Shown here one piece after another: positions 1-11,637 of a stretch of 64,000 nt of DNA (position 1 is its first letter; each line of letters starts with the position of its first letter). Location: contig JACVTC010000015.1 in assembly GCA_016946835.1 (NCBI GenBank), positions 1,683,501 through 1,747,500 on the forward strand, in the 5' to 3' direction. The notes under the pieces were generated by a model. The model saw nothing but the letters and a program-made list of their open reading frames with translations, made no database searches and was not told the DNA's origin. This stretch comes from Neocallimastix lanati (nom. inval.) (Eukaryota > Neocallimastigomycota > Neocallimastigomycetes > Neocallimastigales > Neocallimastigaceae). A program made the position numbers and the translations under genes.

Positions 1-387
1 GAAAATAGTAAAAACTATTTTCTATATATTTATTTTATAATTATTTTTAATTAAATTATATTTGAATATTATATTATTATATTTATAAAAATTAAAACAA
101 AAATGAATTATTGATATAAAATTAATTCAATAATTCTATAAAATTACTTAAATTATAAACAATTAATTATACTTTAAATTTATATAAATATTGTAACAAT
201 TTCTTAAAAATTAAATATGTGTACTTTAAATAAAAAGTTTTATATTAATAAAAAAAAAATAAATAAATAACTTTTAAAAAAAGAATTTTTTTTTTTTTTT
301 TTTTTTTTATTTAAAATCAAAGCAGGGTAATACCCGTCCCCCCCCTGCTTGATTTTAAATATCTAAGTGTCAACCCCGAGTCTACCA
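1..387. mobile_element. LTR family A, 3' part (copy A1, cut by window start)
   Basis: The first ~390 bases match the 3' part of repeats at 5962-6928, 22438-24382 and 53040-53604. All share the block beginning GAAAATAGTAAAAACTATTT and a GC-rich hairpin, and end in GAGTCTACCA. Complete copies begin TGGTAAAGAATG, so termini are TG...CA and length is about 970 bp. I read it as a solo LTR. No internal region belonging to this family is seen, so its sense strand is unknown. Confidence 0.75.
318..358. other. GC-rich hairpin at the 3' end of LTR family A
   Basis: ATCAAAGCAGGG pairs with CCCTGCTTGAT around a C-rich loop, with a small nested GGG-taata-CCC hairpin inside. It recurs at 6861-6900, 24311-24352 and, partly decayed, 53544-53580. 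It is the most GC-rich and best conserved part of an otherwise nearly pure AT repeat. A role in 3'-end formation or RNA dimerisation/packaging is inference. Confidence 0.7.
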
Positions 388-391
388 CCTT

Positions 392-1466
392 TGATAAAGA
401 ATGAAGTAATAAATTGATTCTTATTAAAAACCTTTTAATATAGTCAAGGTGAATTTTAAAATATTAATAAATTTATGTATTCTTTACATTAATAATTTTA
501 CTATATTATTTGATCTGAAAATTTAAGTTTATACATAAAATTTAATTTAAATTTATGTTCATTCCTTATAAAGGTAAATTAAATTTATGAGAGTTTAGCA
601 ATAACATAGTACTAATTACTTTTAGTATTATTTTTCTAAATAAGGAATAATTCCTGTATATAAACAACTTAAATAACTTTATCAATATTTCTGTCTTTCG
701 AATTAAGAAATAATTGAAATGAAAGAAATAAATAAAATAAAATTTTCTGTATTTAAAATTGTAAAAGATTTTTCATATATTAATAAATGTATTTTATTTT
801 CTATTATGTCATTCAAATTAATATATAAGATTACATATTAAATTAGTATCAAAATTAAGTTAAAGTATTCAATTTTATTGTAATACTGCTTCTCTTTTTT
901 TTGTTTAATTCTTATCTATAATGCATCTTTTATATTATAGATTTATTTTGGTTAATTTGAATATTAGGAAATAATAAAATTTCTATTTATTACAATAAGG
1001 AAATAATCAATAAGATTTAAAAATCTATTGTTTTTCCATCTCTTCAACTACTTCCAGAGGCTTTGCTACTTTTATATCTTCAAAAAGATATAAATTGACT
1101 ACCTTGGAACCCCTTTTTAGGAGAGAGAGAAAAAAAAAAAAAGAAAAAAAAATAGAAATAATAAAAATAAATAAATAAAAAAAAAAAATAAAATAAATAA
1201 ATAAAAATAATAATAAAAATAAAATAAAATAAAATAAATAAATAAAAATAATAATAAAAATAAAATAAAAATAAAATAAATAAATAAAAATAATAATAAA
1301 AATAAAATAAAAATAAAATAAATAAATAAAAATAATAATAAAAATAAAATAAAAATTAAAATAAAAATATAATAAATAAATAAAAATTATTGTGAAAGAA
1401 TAAAATTTTTTTTTGTGTTTTAATATTATATAATTTTTTTTTTTTTGAATTCCTCGAACCATAACA
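392..1466. mobile_element. Solo LTR-like repeat S
   Basis: Begins TGATAAAGAATG and ends CGAACCATAACA, the same 3' terminus as family I LTRs. It is bounded on both sides by the spacer CCTT (388-391 and 1467-1470). No internal coding sequence was found. It contains an A/T microsatellite at 1130-1400. Seen once in the window, so LTR status rests on termini and context. Confidence 0.5.
1130..1400. repeat. AT microsatellite (AAATAAATAAAAATAATAAT-like units)
   Basis: Imperfect tandem array of A-runs separated by single T. On the minus strand it gives a meaningless Phe/Ile/Tyr-rich open frame, which I do not call as a gene. Confidence 0.9.
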
Positions 1467-1521
1467 CCTTTGATACAATACAGCTAGAAATACTCAAGAA
1501 AATTAACAAAAGAGAAAATCC

Positions 1522-2233
1522 TGTTGAAATTATAACTGAATTGAAATCTCAATTTCAGTTATTTACATTTCAATAATTAAAAATATTATTTATTTAATTA
1601 TAAATAATATATATATTTAAATAGCTAATAATTAATATAAATTCTTGTTTAATATTTAAAGGGTTATCTTAGGCCTAATAATTCTGAGAATATTAATAAA
1701 TAAGGTTTATATTAATAATTAATTTCAATGATACATTTGACGTCACGTGTATTTTATTTATATTATGTTTTTATATATGTTTACAACATATCTATATTAA
1801 ATTCAATTATTCAAATTAATTATATAATTAAATTTATCCTTATATTTTATTAGTATTTATATTACTATATTATTACTATCTTATAATTAAATATTATTAT
1901 TATGTAACTTACAAAGTATAAAAGAAAGATGTAAAAATCTATCTTTTATGTTCTTTGTAAGGTTATTGTAAAATTACCTTAATAGTAATATATTATAGAT
2001 ATTTTATTATTAAATAAAATCAATAAATTTAAAATCAAATTAATTTGATAATTCTAATTATCAAAGTTTATTATAAATAAATTTTTATTAAACTAAACAT
2101 TTAAATATTTATTATTATTATTATATATCTATATAGTATATTACTATATAGACATATCGACTTAGTGAATATTTTTATTAAAACATATTATTTTATTTAA
2201 ATTTAAATTATAAATTATATCAAAATCTTAACA
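1522..2233 (+). mobile_element. Solo LTR, family D (copy D1)
   Basis: Matches, in the sense orientation, the LTRs of the full-length element at 9081-16108: starts TGTTGAAATTATAACTG, ends ATCTTAACA. It is flanked by a perfect 5-bp target duplication AATCC (1517-1521 and 2234-2238). Insertion lies 51 bp from the start of the host LTR L. Confidence 0.88.
1908..1961 (+). promoter_or_regulatory. TATA box inside an inverted repeat, family D LTR
   Basis: CTTACAAAG (1908-1916) pairs with CTTTGTAAG (1953-1961), and inner arms also pair (AAAAGA...AGAT with ATCTATCTTTT). A TATAAAAG box lies in the left arm. The right arm GTAAGGTTATTG is the segment that matches the primer-binding site of the full-length element, so the transcript probably starts in this arm. 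The same arrangement occurs in the D LTRs near 9326-9376 and 15617-15667, in K near 4901-4954 and in 31320-31380. Confidence 0.65.
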
Positions 2234-2789
2234 AATCCTATAATAATATAGTGAAAAATAATTACAATATATAATATACTAAATCATTATATAAATAGAT
2301 TAAAAATTAATTAGACAGCCAATAATATTCAAGATAAAATTAATTAATAAATTTAAAAGAAGAGAATGAAATAAAAGTTAAAGAGAGAGTTTTTCTTGTT
2401 GTTTTAAAAATTCTAATTGAGTAAAATAATAGTTTTAGAGAACTTATAGTTTAGTTTAAATAATTAAGTAATTACTTATAGTTAAAGGATAAGAGTTGAA
2501 TCCTACAATTATAAGTAAAATTATTATTAAGATATTAATATAAATTGAATTATTAGAGATAGATAAAAATCATTATATTCAGAGGAATATAAATATAATT
2601 GTAATAATTTATGTAAAATAAATAAATAAATAAAAACAAGATTTAAAAAGAAATAAATAAATTTTATTATTTGTGTAAATTATTATTTATTATCTTTGAG
2701 TTGGAATATATTATTTTACAAATTCCCTATTTGCTCGACCTCGTTATAAATAGAAATCTGATACTTTATTACTTATATTGTATCACCTT

Positions 2790-4376
2790 TGATACGGGGT
2801 GTCACTAAATACCTTGTATTTCCTATTAAATACTCTTAATAATAATAAAATAAAATTATTATTAAATATTCTTATTAAAATCTTTTATTAATATCAAATA
2901 TAATAAAAATTATTATTAAATATTCTTATAAATTTCTTTTATTAATATTAAATATAATAAAAATTATTATTAAATATTCTTATAAAATTCTTTTATTAAT
3001 ATTAAATATAATAAAAATTATTATTAAATATTCTAATAAAAATCTTTTATTAATATTTAATATATTAAAAATTATTATTAAATATTCTTATTAAAATTTT
3101 TTATAATAAAAATTATTATTAAATATTCTTATAAAATTCTTTTATTAATATCAAATCTAATAAAAATTATTATTAAATATTCTTATTAAAATCTTTTATT
3201 AATATCAAGTATAATAAAAATTATTATTAAATATTCTTATAAAATTCTTTTATTAATATTAAATATAATAAAAATTATTATTAAATATTCTTATTAAAAT
3301 CTTTTATTAATATCAAATCTAATAAAAATAATTATTAAATATTTTATTAATATTAAATATAATAAAAATTATTACTAAATATTCTTATTAAAAATTATAT
3401 AATATTTAAATCATTACTAATTCTTATATTTATATTAAGAATAATAAAAACCTATTTCAATAAATATTTGATATAAAATACAGAATTATAAGTTTCTGTA
3501 TAATATTAAAATCTTTTATTAATATCAAGTATAATAAAAATTATTATTAAATATTCTTATAAAATTCTTTTATTAATATTAAATATAATAAAAATTATTA
3601 TTAAATATTCTTATTAAAATCTTTTATTAATATCAAATCTAATAAAAATAATTATTAAATATTTTATTAATATTAAATATAATAAAAATTATTACTAAAT
3701 ATTCTTATTAAAAATTATATAATATTTAAATCATTACTAATTCTTATATTTATATTAAGAATAATAAAAACCTATTTCAATAAATATTTGATATAAAATA
3801 CAGAATTATAAGTTTCTGTATAATATTTTCTAAAACCTTTGAAATAAACTAAAAATAAAACAAAAATTAAAAATAAATTAAATCTTTATTAAAATAAAAA
3901 TGAACTAAAATACAGAAGAATTCCAATAATAAAAATAATCTAAAATACAGAAAATATCAATTCTGTATAATTCTCTCTCTGAATAACAATATCAAGAAGA
4001 AGCTACCGCCCGGAATGCCCTTCGTGATACAAGCTCCAAATTAATTTTTTATATTTTAATTTAATAAAAGTTATTTTTCTTTAAAAAAATAATTTAAAAT
4101 AATAGTTAAAAATTAAAATAAAATAGTTATAATAGTTTTTTTTTATAAAGAATATATTAATAATAAATAAAATGTATTAAAATAAAAGTATAAAAAGAAG
4201 AATAAATTTCTTTCTTTTTAATACTTGGAACAAATAATTTTAATTTTAAATTTAAATAAAGAATATTTTAAAATTTAATTTTTTTTCTTGTTTCCAAATT
4301 TATTTTTATAGTTATGTGTTAATATTTATTTTTTTTTGTTTTGAATATCTTAGTGTTTCAACCCCAGCCCGTATCA
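2790..4376 (+). mobile_element. Solo LTR, family B (copy B1)
   Basis: Starts TGATACGGGGTGTCAC, ends CAGCCCGTATCA, so terminal inverted repeats are TGATACGGG / CCCGTATCA. It is flanked by CCTT on both sides. Copy B4 (47641-48874) directly follows a polypurine tract and a Ty3/gypsy integrase gene, which identifies this repeat as an LTR and fixes its sense strand. The first half is a ~54-bp AT minisatellite. The second half holds a TATA box within an inverted repeat (near 4186-4226). Longer than other copies because of an internal 320-bp tandem duplication. Confidence 0.85.
3185..3824. repeat. Tandem duplication of 320 bp inside LTR B1
   Basis: The segment 3185-3504 is repeated almost exactly as 3505-3824 (both begin ATTAAAATCTTTTATT and end TTTCTGTATAAT). 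The other four B copies have this block once or lack it. Confidence 0.85.
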
Positions 4377-4380
4377 CCTT

Positions 4381-5957
4381 TGGTAAAGAACGAACATATA
4401 ATGGATTATTAATTAGAATTTCAACTTACTTTGTTGAAATTACAACTGAATTAAATTTCAATTTCAATTAATTTCAATTAAAATTATTAAAAACAAAATA
4501 ATTAATAAAAATTTATAATTCATTAATTATTCTTTAAATTTTATTTATTTTATAATATTATAAGTTATTTGATCATCTTAGGACCAGCTTAGGCCTACTG
4601 ATTCTAATGATATCATATTAAACTTAAATATTATTAATAAATAAAATATTTATTAACATGAATCATTTGGTCATGTCATCCTTGATTCATAAATTAATGT
4701 TTATGTATTAATTTATGTTATATTGATTTAATTAATTATTAATTATTAATTACTATATTAAATATTTAAATTTAATATTATATTATATATATTAGCTAAT
4801 ATATTAGATTAAAAAATATAATTTATTTATATTAAACATATTCTTATACTAAATATTATTATTATCAACTTTATATTATTATTATCAATATTCTCAAACC
4901 TACAAAGTATAAAAAGAAAATTCAAATTTATCTTTTTGTTCTTTGTAAGGTTATAGTTAACCTATTATAATATAACTATATATTTTTATTAATAAATAAA
5001 AATTTTTATCATATCAAACCAATTATTAGTTTTAATTAAGTGTTAAATTAACAAATTTAACTTTATAACTCTTTTATTTTAGTAATTTACTTATATCTAT
5101 ATAGTTATATTATATAGATATATCAACCTGATTCCTCGTTAAATTCAATCTGTTTACTTTTTAACATACTTTAGAATCCATTATATTATTCTTTACTTAA
5201 TATTACTTTACTATATTTTCTATACTAAAATATTTTCTAAATATATTTTTTTTTATATTTTTATTAAAAGTTTCTAAAATATTATCAATAATTCTATATT
5301 TTTACTATTAATATCAATATCTATAATTTACCTTAAATTTTATTATTTTATTAAAGTGTTTATTATCAATATTAATATTTTATTTTTATTTTCAAATATA
5401 TTATTATATTATTATTATATTGTATCAATATTAAACTTGTATTCTTTTTAGTATTTTATTTTATTTTTAAATTGATTATTTAATATTTTTTTATTCCCCA
5501 CAAATAAAATCAAATCTTAATTGATTAATAATAAATATTAAATATATTATAGTTTTTAAATTTATTTTATATAAAATATAAGAATATTATATTAACATTC
5601 TTGATTAAAATAACTTTATTTTTCTGTAAATCTTTTTAAATTTTGTTTGTTACTTTTCGTATATATTAAATAATTTAGTTTTAGTATATGAAAAATAATA
5701 TAAAATTATATAAACAAAATTTATTAAAATAAAAATACTTATGAATTAGTTAATTTAAATTAATATAAAATTTTAAGTAATTAGTAATAGTAAATATTTT
5801 TTTTTAAATATGATAATAAAATGTAGAAAGGCTTTACATATTTATTTTTTTTCAAAAAGTATAAATAAGTGAAGTTTTTCAATAATTAAAATGTAGACAA
5901 AAAAATATTGAAAATAAATAATTAAATAAAAATTCTAATAAAACCCGAACCATAACA
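4381..5957 (+). mobile_element. Solo LTR, family I (copy I1), interrupted by LTR K
   Basis: Starts TGGTAAAGAACG, ends GAACCATAACA. The uninterrupted copy at 42396-43230 (835 bp) shows the empty site. The copy here is split at base 51 by K (4432-5166). A TATA box sits in an inverted repeat near 5830-5890. Flanks are CCTT on both sides. The sense strand is taken from copy I4, which follows a polypurine tract on the plus strand. Confidence 0.8.
4432..5166 (+). mobile_element. Solo LTR K, diverged member of family D
   Basis: 735 bp, starts TGTTGAAATTACAACTG and ends CTTTTTAACA. It is flanked by a perfect 5-bp duplication TACTT (4427-4431, 5167-5171). It shares with family D the 5' end, the CTTAGGCCTA-like block near 4587 and the TATA-containing inverted repeat ending CTTTGTAAGGTTAT, but is clearly diverged elsewhere. 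Confidence 0.85.
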
Positions 5958-5961
5958 CCTT

Positions 5962-6928
5962 AGGTAAAGAATGAATTAATAACCTTTATTTTATTATTAA
6001 TAATTCTTTACTAAATTGTACTTTCCTATATTCTTGATAACCTAAACTTAATAATAAAATTTAATTTATTTTGATATAAATTAATTTTAACTTGTAAATA
6101 ATGTAAATAAATTTTAATTAATTACTTTATTGTTATATTATTAAATATATGTATATATTAAAATACAATTGTAAATATTAAAATTATACTTTTAAAATAC
6201 TAAATTATTAAAAACTATTAATTAAATATTATTATAAGAATTATTATAAATTTATTAAAATTATAAAATTATTAAAATTATTAAATATTATTATAAAAAT
6301 TTATTTATTATAACTATTAAATATTATTATAAAATTATTAAGATTATTAATTAAATTTATTATTAAAAATTATTATTAAAAATTATTACTTATTATAAAA
6401 ATTATTATTTAAATATTATCAAATTTATTAATTAAATATTATAAAAATTTTATTTTATTTTGAAAATAATTACGAGTATTATTTAAAATAATTAAAGATT
6501 ATTAAATTTATTATATTAATCTTTAAAAACAATTTATTTAACTTAAAAATATCAAAGAAAATAGTAAAAACTATTTTCTATATATTTATTTTATAATTAT
6601 TTTTAATTAAATTATATTTGAATATTATATTATTATATTTATAAAAATTAAAACAAAAATGAATTATTGATATAAAATTAATTCAATAATTCTATAAAAT
6701 TACTTAAATTATAAACAAATAATTATACTTTAAATTCATAAAAAAATATAAATATTGTAACTATTTCTTAAAAATTAAATATGTGTACTTTAAATAATAA
6801 AATTTTATATTAATAAATAATAAACACTTTTTAATAAAAAAAATTTTTCTTTGTTAAAATCAAAGCAGGGTAATACCCGTCCCCCCCTGCTTGATTTTAA
6901 ATCAATAAGAATCACCCCGAGTCTACCA
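5962..6928. mobile_element. Solo LTR, family A (copy A2)
   Basis: 967 bp. The start AGGTAAAGAATG has probably lost the T of TG. Ends GAGTCTACCA. Contains the family A hairpin at 6861-6900. Spacer CCTT on both sides. Confidence 0.8.
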
Positions 6929-6933
6929 CCTTG

Positions 6934-8347
6934 TGTAATATGATAAATAATAACTATAATTACGTTTATTTATTAAAAATATATATATATTTATATATAT
7001 AAAAATTTTTAATTTTATTATAAAATTTATGATATAAATAATAATAGATTATTTTATTAGTATTATATATAAATTATTAATAATTCTTAATATTTTACTA
7101 TTATTTCTAAAGAATATTTTATTATAAAATTATAATTATTATTTTATTATTATTACTGATTGGATATTGTTGTTACACCAATTTTAGAATATAAAAATAA
7201 TAATTTAAAAAAAATATTTTTAATCTCTCTCTTTTGAATAAAATAAATTTTTAATAATAAATGAATCAATAAATTAATAAAGATTTCTATACTTATATAT
7301 ATTTATAAAGTATATAAAACAATTTTTATAAAATCAAATAATAAAATAAAAATCTATTTATAACCAAGATTTATTAAATAATTATACTAAGTTCTATTAC
7401 TAAATATGATTATTAACTTCAACTTAATGACTAATTCATTAAGTTGAGAAATAAAATAAAAATAAAAGTTTTACCTAAAAAGAGAGTTTATTATAAAATT
7501 AATTATAATAACAACACAAAAAGTAAAAGAAGGAATATTTGGATAAATTTGGTTTTAAAAAATATGTTTTTGAATAAAATATTTTATTAATATATTAAAG
7601 TTTAAAATATAAAATTGCTATTATTATAACTATATTTTTATAATAATAACTCTTGATTTCTTAAAGGGAAATCAAGAGCCTTATTTATATTTTTTTATGG
7701 AAATAAGGTTAAATAAAAAGGGTTTTCTAATCTTAAAAAATATCTTATCTAGAAAAAGATTAGAAGAAAAAACTAGATAAGTTTTTTGATCGATATTCTA
7801 TTCATATCGATCATCGTATATATTAAGTAAAACCAAATATATTATTTTATATTTGGATAAAACCTTAATATATCGATTTCCTAAATTTTAATTTAGATCA
7901 TCAAATAAAAGGAAAAATAAATAATAACCGGAATGATCTAAATTATTCTATTTTTCTAAATATTATTTTTAAAATCTAATCTAAACTTATTAACATAAAA
8001 CTATCTTTAAACTAGAATACAGAATTATAAAAAATACAGAAACTTATTAATTGTTCTTTTAAATGTACAATGTAAAAAATAAATAAAACTAATGTTTACA
8101 TTAACTTGATAATTAAATGAATAACTAAATAAAATTAATAATATTAATAAGTGTACATATAATAATTATTTAAATAAAATTTCTAATATTATTTAAGTGT
8201 ATGAATAATTACAATTATAATAAATTTGATAATAATATCTCAATGTATGAATTAATTATAATTTAAATAAATTTATAATTATTATCAATAATTATAAAGA
8301 CTAAGAAATAATAATTATTTATTAGTAAATAATTATTATTTCTTACA
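6934..8347 (-). mobile_element. Solo LTR V with interleaved inverted-repeat module
   Basis: Starts TGTAATATG, ends TTTCTTACA; flanked by CCTTG (6929-6933) and CCTTG (8348-8352), a 5-bp target duplication whose last two bases are the first two bases of the next LTR (I2). The sense strand is minus, judged from TATAAATA followed by the CAAGAGTTATTAT motif used by element H. Related to LTR W at 29988-30862 (shared block CTTAATGACTAATTCATTAAG). Confidence 0.72.
7650..7812 (-). promoter_or_regulatory. U3/promoter module: TATA, start-site hairpin and interleaved inverted repeats (LTR V)
   Basis: In plus-strand order: hairpin CTCTTGATTTC (7650-7660) with GAAATCAAGAG (7668-7678); TATTTATA; arm a TCTAATCTT (7726-7734); arm b CTTATCTAG (7744-7752); arm a' AAGATTAGA (7756-7764); arm b' CTAGATAAG (7773-7781); hairpin GATCGATAT (7788-7796) with ATATCGATC (7804-7812). 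The a-b-a'-b' order is pseudoknot-like if transcribed. Equivalents: 17498-17646, 30286-30448, 31878-32022, 36917-37060 and 45254-45386. Confidence 0.7.
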
Positions 8348-8401
8348 CCTTGGTAAAGAACGAACATATAATGGATTATTAATTAGAATTTCAACTTACT
8401 T

Positions 8402-9080
8402 TGTTAAGATAATAACTGAATTTCAATTCAATTTCAATTTCGATAATTCAGTTATTTGAATTTCAATATTAATAAATAATAATAATATAATAATTATTAT
8501 TAAATTAACTTTATTAAAATATTTAGGAATTAGTCTAGGCCAACTAATTACTAAATATTATTAACATATTGAAATTAATATATATTAAATAATGTAAACA
8601 CGTGATTGTCATATTAAATTAATTTCTACATATTATATTTTAATTATAAAATATATAATATTTAGCTATATTAGATTCTTATATTTTATTTATATTAAAT
8701 ATTTATATTATTGTCTTATTTTATATTATCAATATCAAACTTATATTAATACTATTACATATTCATATTAATAATTAATATTTTAATAATTAATATTTTA
8801 ATAATTAATTATTTTATATAAATACATGTTTAAATCTTTTGATTAATCCTTTGTAGGATTATTGCAATTTAAATTATAGTAATAATTATATAAAATAATA
8901 ATGTAATAAAATATTATTAATATTAAATAAAACTTATATTTTAAATAAAAGACTTATTTATAATAATAATATGTTTTAAATAAGAATAAAATTAAATTAT
9001 TAATTAATTAAATTAATTACTATAATTTGGCATCTTGACCTAATCGTTAAGACCAAATTATCACAAAACTTTGACATACT
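8402..9080 (+). mobile_element. LTR J, family D relative, 3' end lost
   Basis: Starts TGTTAAGATAATAACTG right after the sequence CAACTTACTT, the same base of the host LTR that K used in I1. It carries the family D landmarks in diverged form, for example TAGTCTAGGCCAACTA. No clear CA terminus is found before LTR D begins at 9081, so J is probably truncated or was fused to D by recombination. The first ~70-85 bp recur inverted at 24545-24629. Confidence 0.6.
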
Positions 9081-9816
9081 TGTTAAAATTAAGATAAAAA
9101 ATAGTTTTATGATTAATAACGTTACTAGGTTAATATGTTGAATTATATATTAATAATCCAACAATAATTAATTAATAATAATATAAAAATAATATAAGAT
9201 AAATAGTTAAGTTATTTAAACACTTAATATCTAAGAATATTTTGAATAATAATTTCCTTGAAGGATTTATGAAAATATTTATTTATTGAATTATTAGTAT
9301 ATAATTATTGTAAATACAATAACCTTACAAAGAACATAAAAGATAGATTTTTACATCTTTCTTTTATACTTTGTAAGTTACATAATAATAATATTTAATT
9401 ATAAGATATTAATAATATAGTAATATGAATATTAATAAAATATTAAGATAATAACAATATCGATATGTTTAAAATATTTAATATAACTAAATAAATTTAA
9501 TTTATAATTATATAATTAATTTGAATAATTAAAAATAGTAGTTAATATATATGATGTAAACATATATATAAACATAATATAAATAAATACATGTGACGTC
9601 ATATGTAGATAATTGAAATTATTAATATAAATCTTATTTACTAATATTCTCAGAATTATTAGGCCTAAGATAATTCTTTAAATATTAAATAAGAATTTAT
9701 ATTAATTATTAATTATTTAAATATATATATTATTTATAATTAAATAAATAATATTTTTTAACTATTGAAATGTAAATAACTGAAATTGAGATTTCAATTC
9801 AGTTATAATTTCAACA
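9081..9816 (-). repeat. 3' LTR of element D
   Basis: On the minus strand it begins TGTTGAAATTATAACTG and ends TTTTAACA. Nearly identical to 15372-16108. Includes the TATA-containing inverted repeat at about 9326-9376. Confidence 0.9.
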
Positions 9817-9828
9817 ATGCCCTCCCAT
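9817..9828 (-). promoter_or_regulatory. Polypurine tract of element D
   Basis: Minus strand TATGGGAGGGCAT lies immediately upstream of the 3' LTR. This is the expected position and composition for a plus-strand DNA primer in LTR retrotransposons. Confidence 0.75.
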
Positions 9829-10369
9829 AAAAATCGGATTCAAGACGATTTTTGTGTAACGATAAGGAGGATTAAATTTTTGTTAAAAAATTTTTTGGAA
9901 TTTCTTAAATTAAAAAATTTTTAATTTATGAAAGAGGAAGGTCACTTGAGTCCTTTTAAATTTTTAAAGGAAACCCTTTATAAGTGGCCATTTCATTGAA
10001 ATTTTGAAATCTCTAAAATTTAATAAAATTAAAATTTTATTATGAAAATTAATGTTTAAGAATATGATGGTACCATTTTTAAATGTTTTTGATTAAAAAA
10101 TTTTTGAAATTGAAATTTTGAAATTTTAATTTCAATTATCTTTTTAATTTTATGCATTAACTTTAAAAAATTGAAAATTATAATAATTAATGAATTTATG
10201 AATAAAATTAGATTATAAATTGATAGTTGTAAGTGTAACATAGCTATGTTTTTGAATTTTGAAAATTTTGAAAATTTTGAAAATTTCGAAATTTTGAAAT
10301 TGAAATTTGACTGAAAAATTGATAATAATAAAATAAAATTTAAAAACAAATTAATAAACATAAAATTTC

Positions 10370-10416
<47 letters not shown>

Positions 10417-10434
10417 ATTATTATTATTATCATT
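9829..10434 (-). other. Long 3' non-coding region of element D
   Basis: Between the integrase stop and the polypurine tract. It holds a 38-base T run (10374-10411), repeated AAATTTTG units (10255-10290) and several self-complementary AT stretches (for example around 9830-9860, TAAAAATCGG...ACGATTTTTGTG). No credible gene. Confidence 0.6.
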
Positions 10435-11637
10435 TTAGTTATAAGCTATTGAAATAGGTTTTCTTCCATTTTGTAAATATTGTAAATAAATATTTTGATT
10501 TCGGGGGTTATTTTCAACTTCGTCTGAAGGAACCCAATTGTAAGCAGTTCTATATTTATACCTGATTCTGTATTCATATTGATTCTTTTTATAATTAGTT
10601 CTAAATCCTGAGATTTCAATTATATCATTAACAGATTCATCATGAGTTCTTCTTTTTAAAAACTTTTGAGGCGTTGGAATAAAAGGTTCTAACTCCGAAA
10701 CATGGAATATAGGATGATGTTTTGGAAAAGGTGACCTTTTAATATCTATTTTATAATTATGATTATTCAGAACATCTATTACTTTATATGGTCCATATTT
10801 ACAAGGAGCTAACTTTAAACTATCTTCGATATTTAGTGATGGAGGAGCTTGTATCCAAACTAAATCATTTTCTTTAAATATTGGAGGTGGCATTCTCTTT
10901 TTATCTGCGTGTATTTTATATAGTTCTTTTGACCTTAATAAAACATCTTTAATATGATTAAAGTTCATACTTAAGTCCTTAATAATTTTATTATTAGTAT
11001 CAATATCAGGTAATAAGAAAAATTCATCCATAGATGGATGAAACCCATAATTAATAAAGAAGGGTGTTTCTTTTGTAGATTCATTAATGGAGTTATTATA
11101 AACAAATTCAGCAAGGGGAATCCATTCAATCCAATCATCGTGATAATATGATCTTGAGTAAGCTCTTAAATATTGTTCAATAAAAGAATTACATCTTTCA
11201 ACTTGACCAACTGTTTCACGATGGTCAGTTGTAGCGATTTTTGATTTAATGTTTAAATATTCCATTACTTCTTTCCAAAGAGCACTTGTAAATTGAGATC
11301 CTCTATCTGTATACAAATCACAAGGCAATCCGTGTAGTTTAAATATATTTGTAATGAAAGCTTTGGCAGTTTGTTTGGCATCAGGTATTTGTTTAAATGG
11401 AATTAAATGTATCATCTTAGAGAAACGATCAACAACTACCATAATAACGGTGTATCCTTTAGAATAAGGAAGACCACATAGGAAATCAATTTCGATAGAC
11501 TTCCAAGGTCTATCGGGAGTATCTAAAGGTTGTAAAAGACCATATTTCCTATGTCTATTAACCTTGTTTCTTGCACAACATTCACAAGAATTAACATAAC
11601 TTGTAACATCTTCATGTATTTTTGGCCACCAAAAGTT
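10435..11637 (-). pseudogene. Integrase with GPY/F and chromodomain-like tail (element D), one in-frame stop
   Basis: Catalyses strand transfer of element cDNA into the genome. The open part 10435-11442 shows the second catalytic Asp in YTDRGSQF and the Glu in VGQVERC. The first Asp (IEIDFLCGLP) and the zinc-binding C-x2-C (SCECCARN) lie just upstream in the same frame (11443-11630). Toward the C-terminus come the GPY/F motif (KYGPYKVIDV) and a tail resembling a chromodomain (RIRYKYRTAYNWVPSDEVE), which in chromoviruses guides integration to particular chromatin. A TGA at about 11638-11640 separates this from the upstream zinc-finger half. A CGA-to-TGA change would explain it. It directly follows the RNase H region and precedes the polypurine tract. 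Confidence 0.85.

Larger units (their letters stand above)
1471..2785. mobile_element. Solo LTR L, interrupted by a family D LTR
   Basis: Starts TGATACAATACAG and ends TATTGTATCA, giving terminal inverted repeats TGATACAAT / ATTGTATCA. The flanks are CCTT on both sides (1467-1470, 2786-2789). The interior is split by a 712-bp LTR at 1522-2233. Removing that insert and one copy of its target duplication leaves about 600 bp. Seen once. Confidence 0.6.

Noticed and set aside
1025-1462. 145-codon minus-strand ORF
   Set aside because: It is a read-through of the A/T microsatellite and homopolymers: repeated Phe/Ile/Tyr with no domain.
10056-10361. 101-codon minus-strand ORF downstream of the element D integrase
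   Set aside because: Low-complexity Phe/Asn/Ile/Lys text in the 3' non-coding region, driven by AAATTTTG repeats; no homologue among the other elements.
10374-10411. 38-T run as the poly(A) tail of a LINE or processed transcript
   Set aside because: It lies inside element D between the integrase stop and the polypurine tract, with no composition change or target duplication around it.
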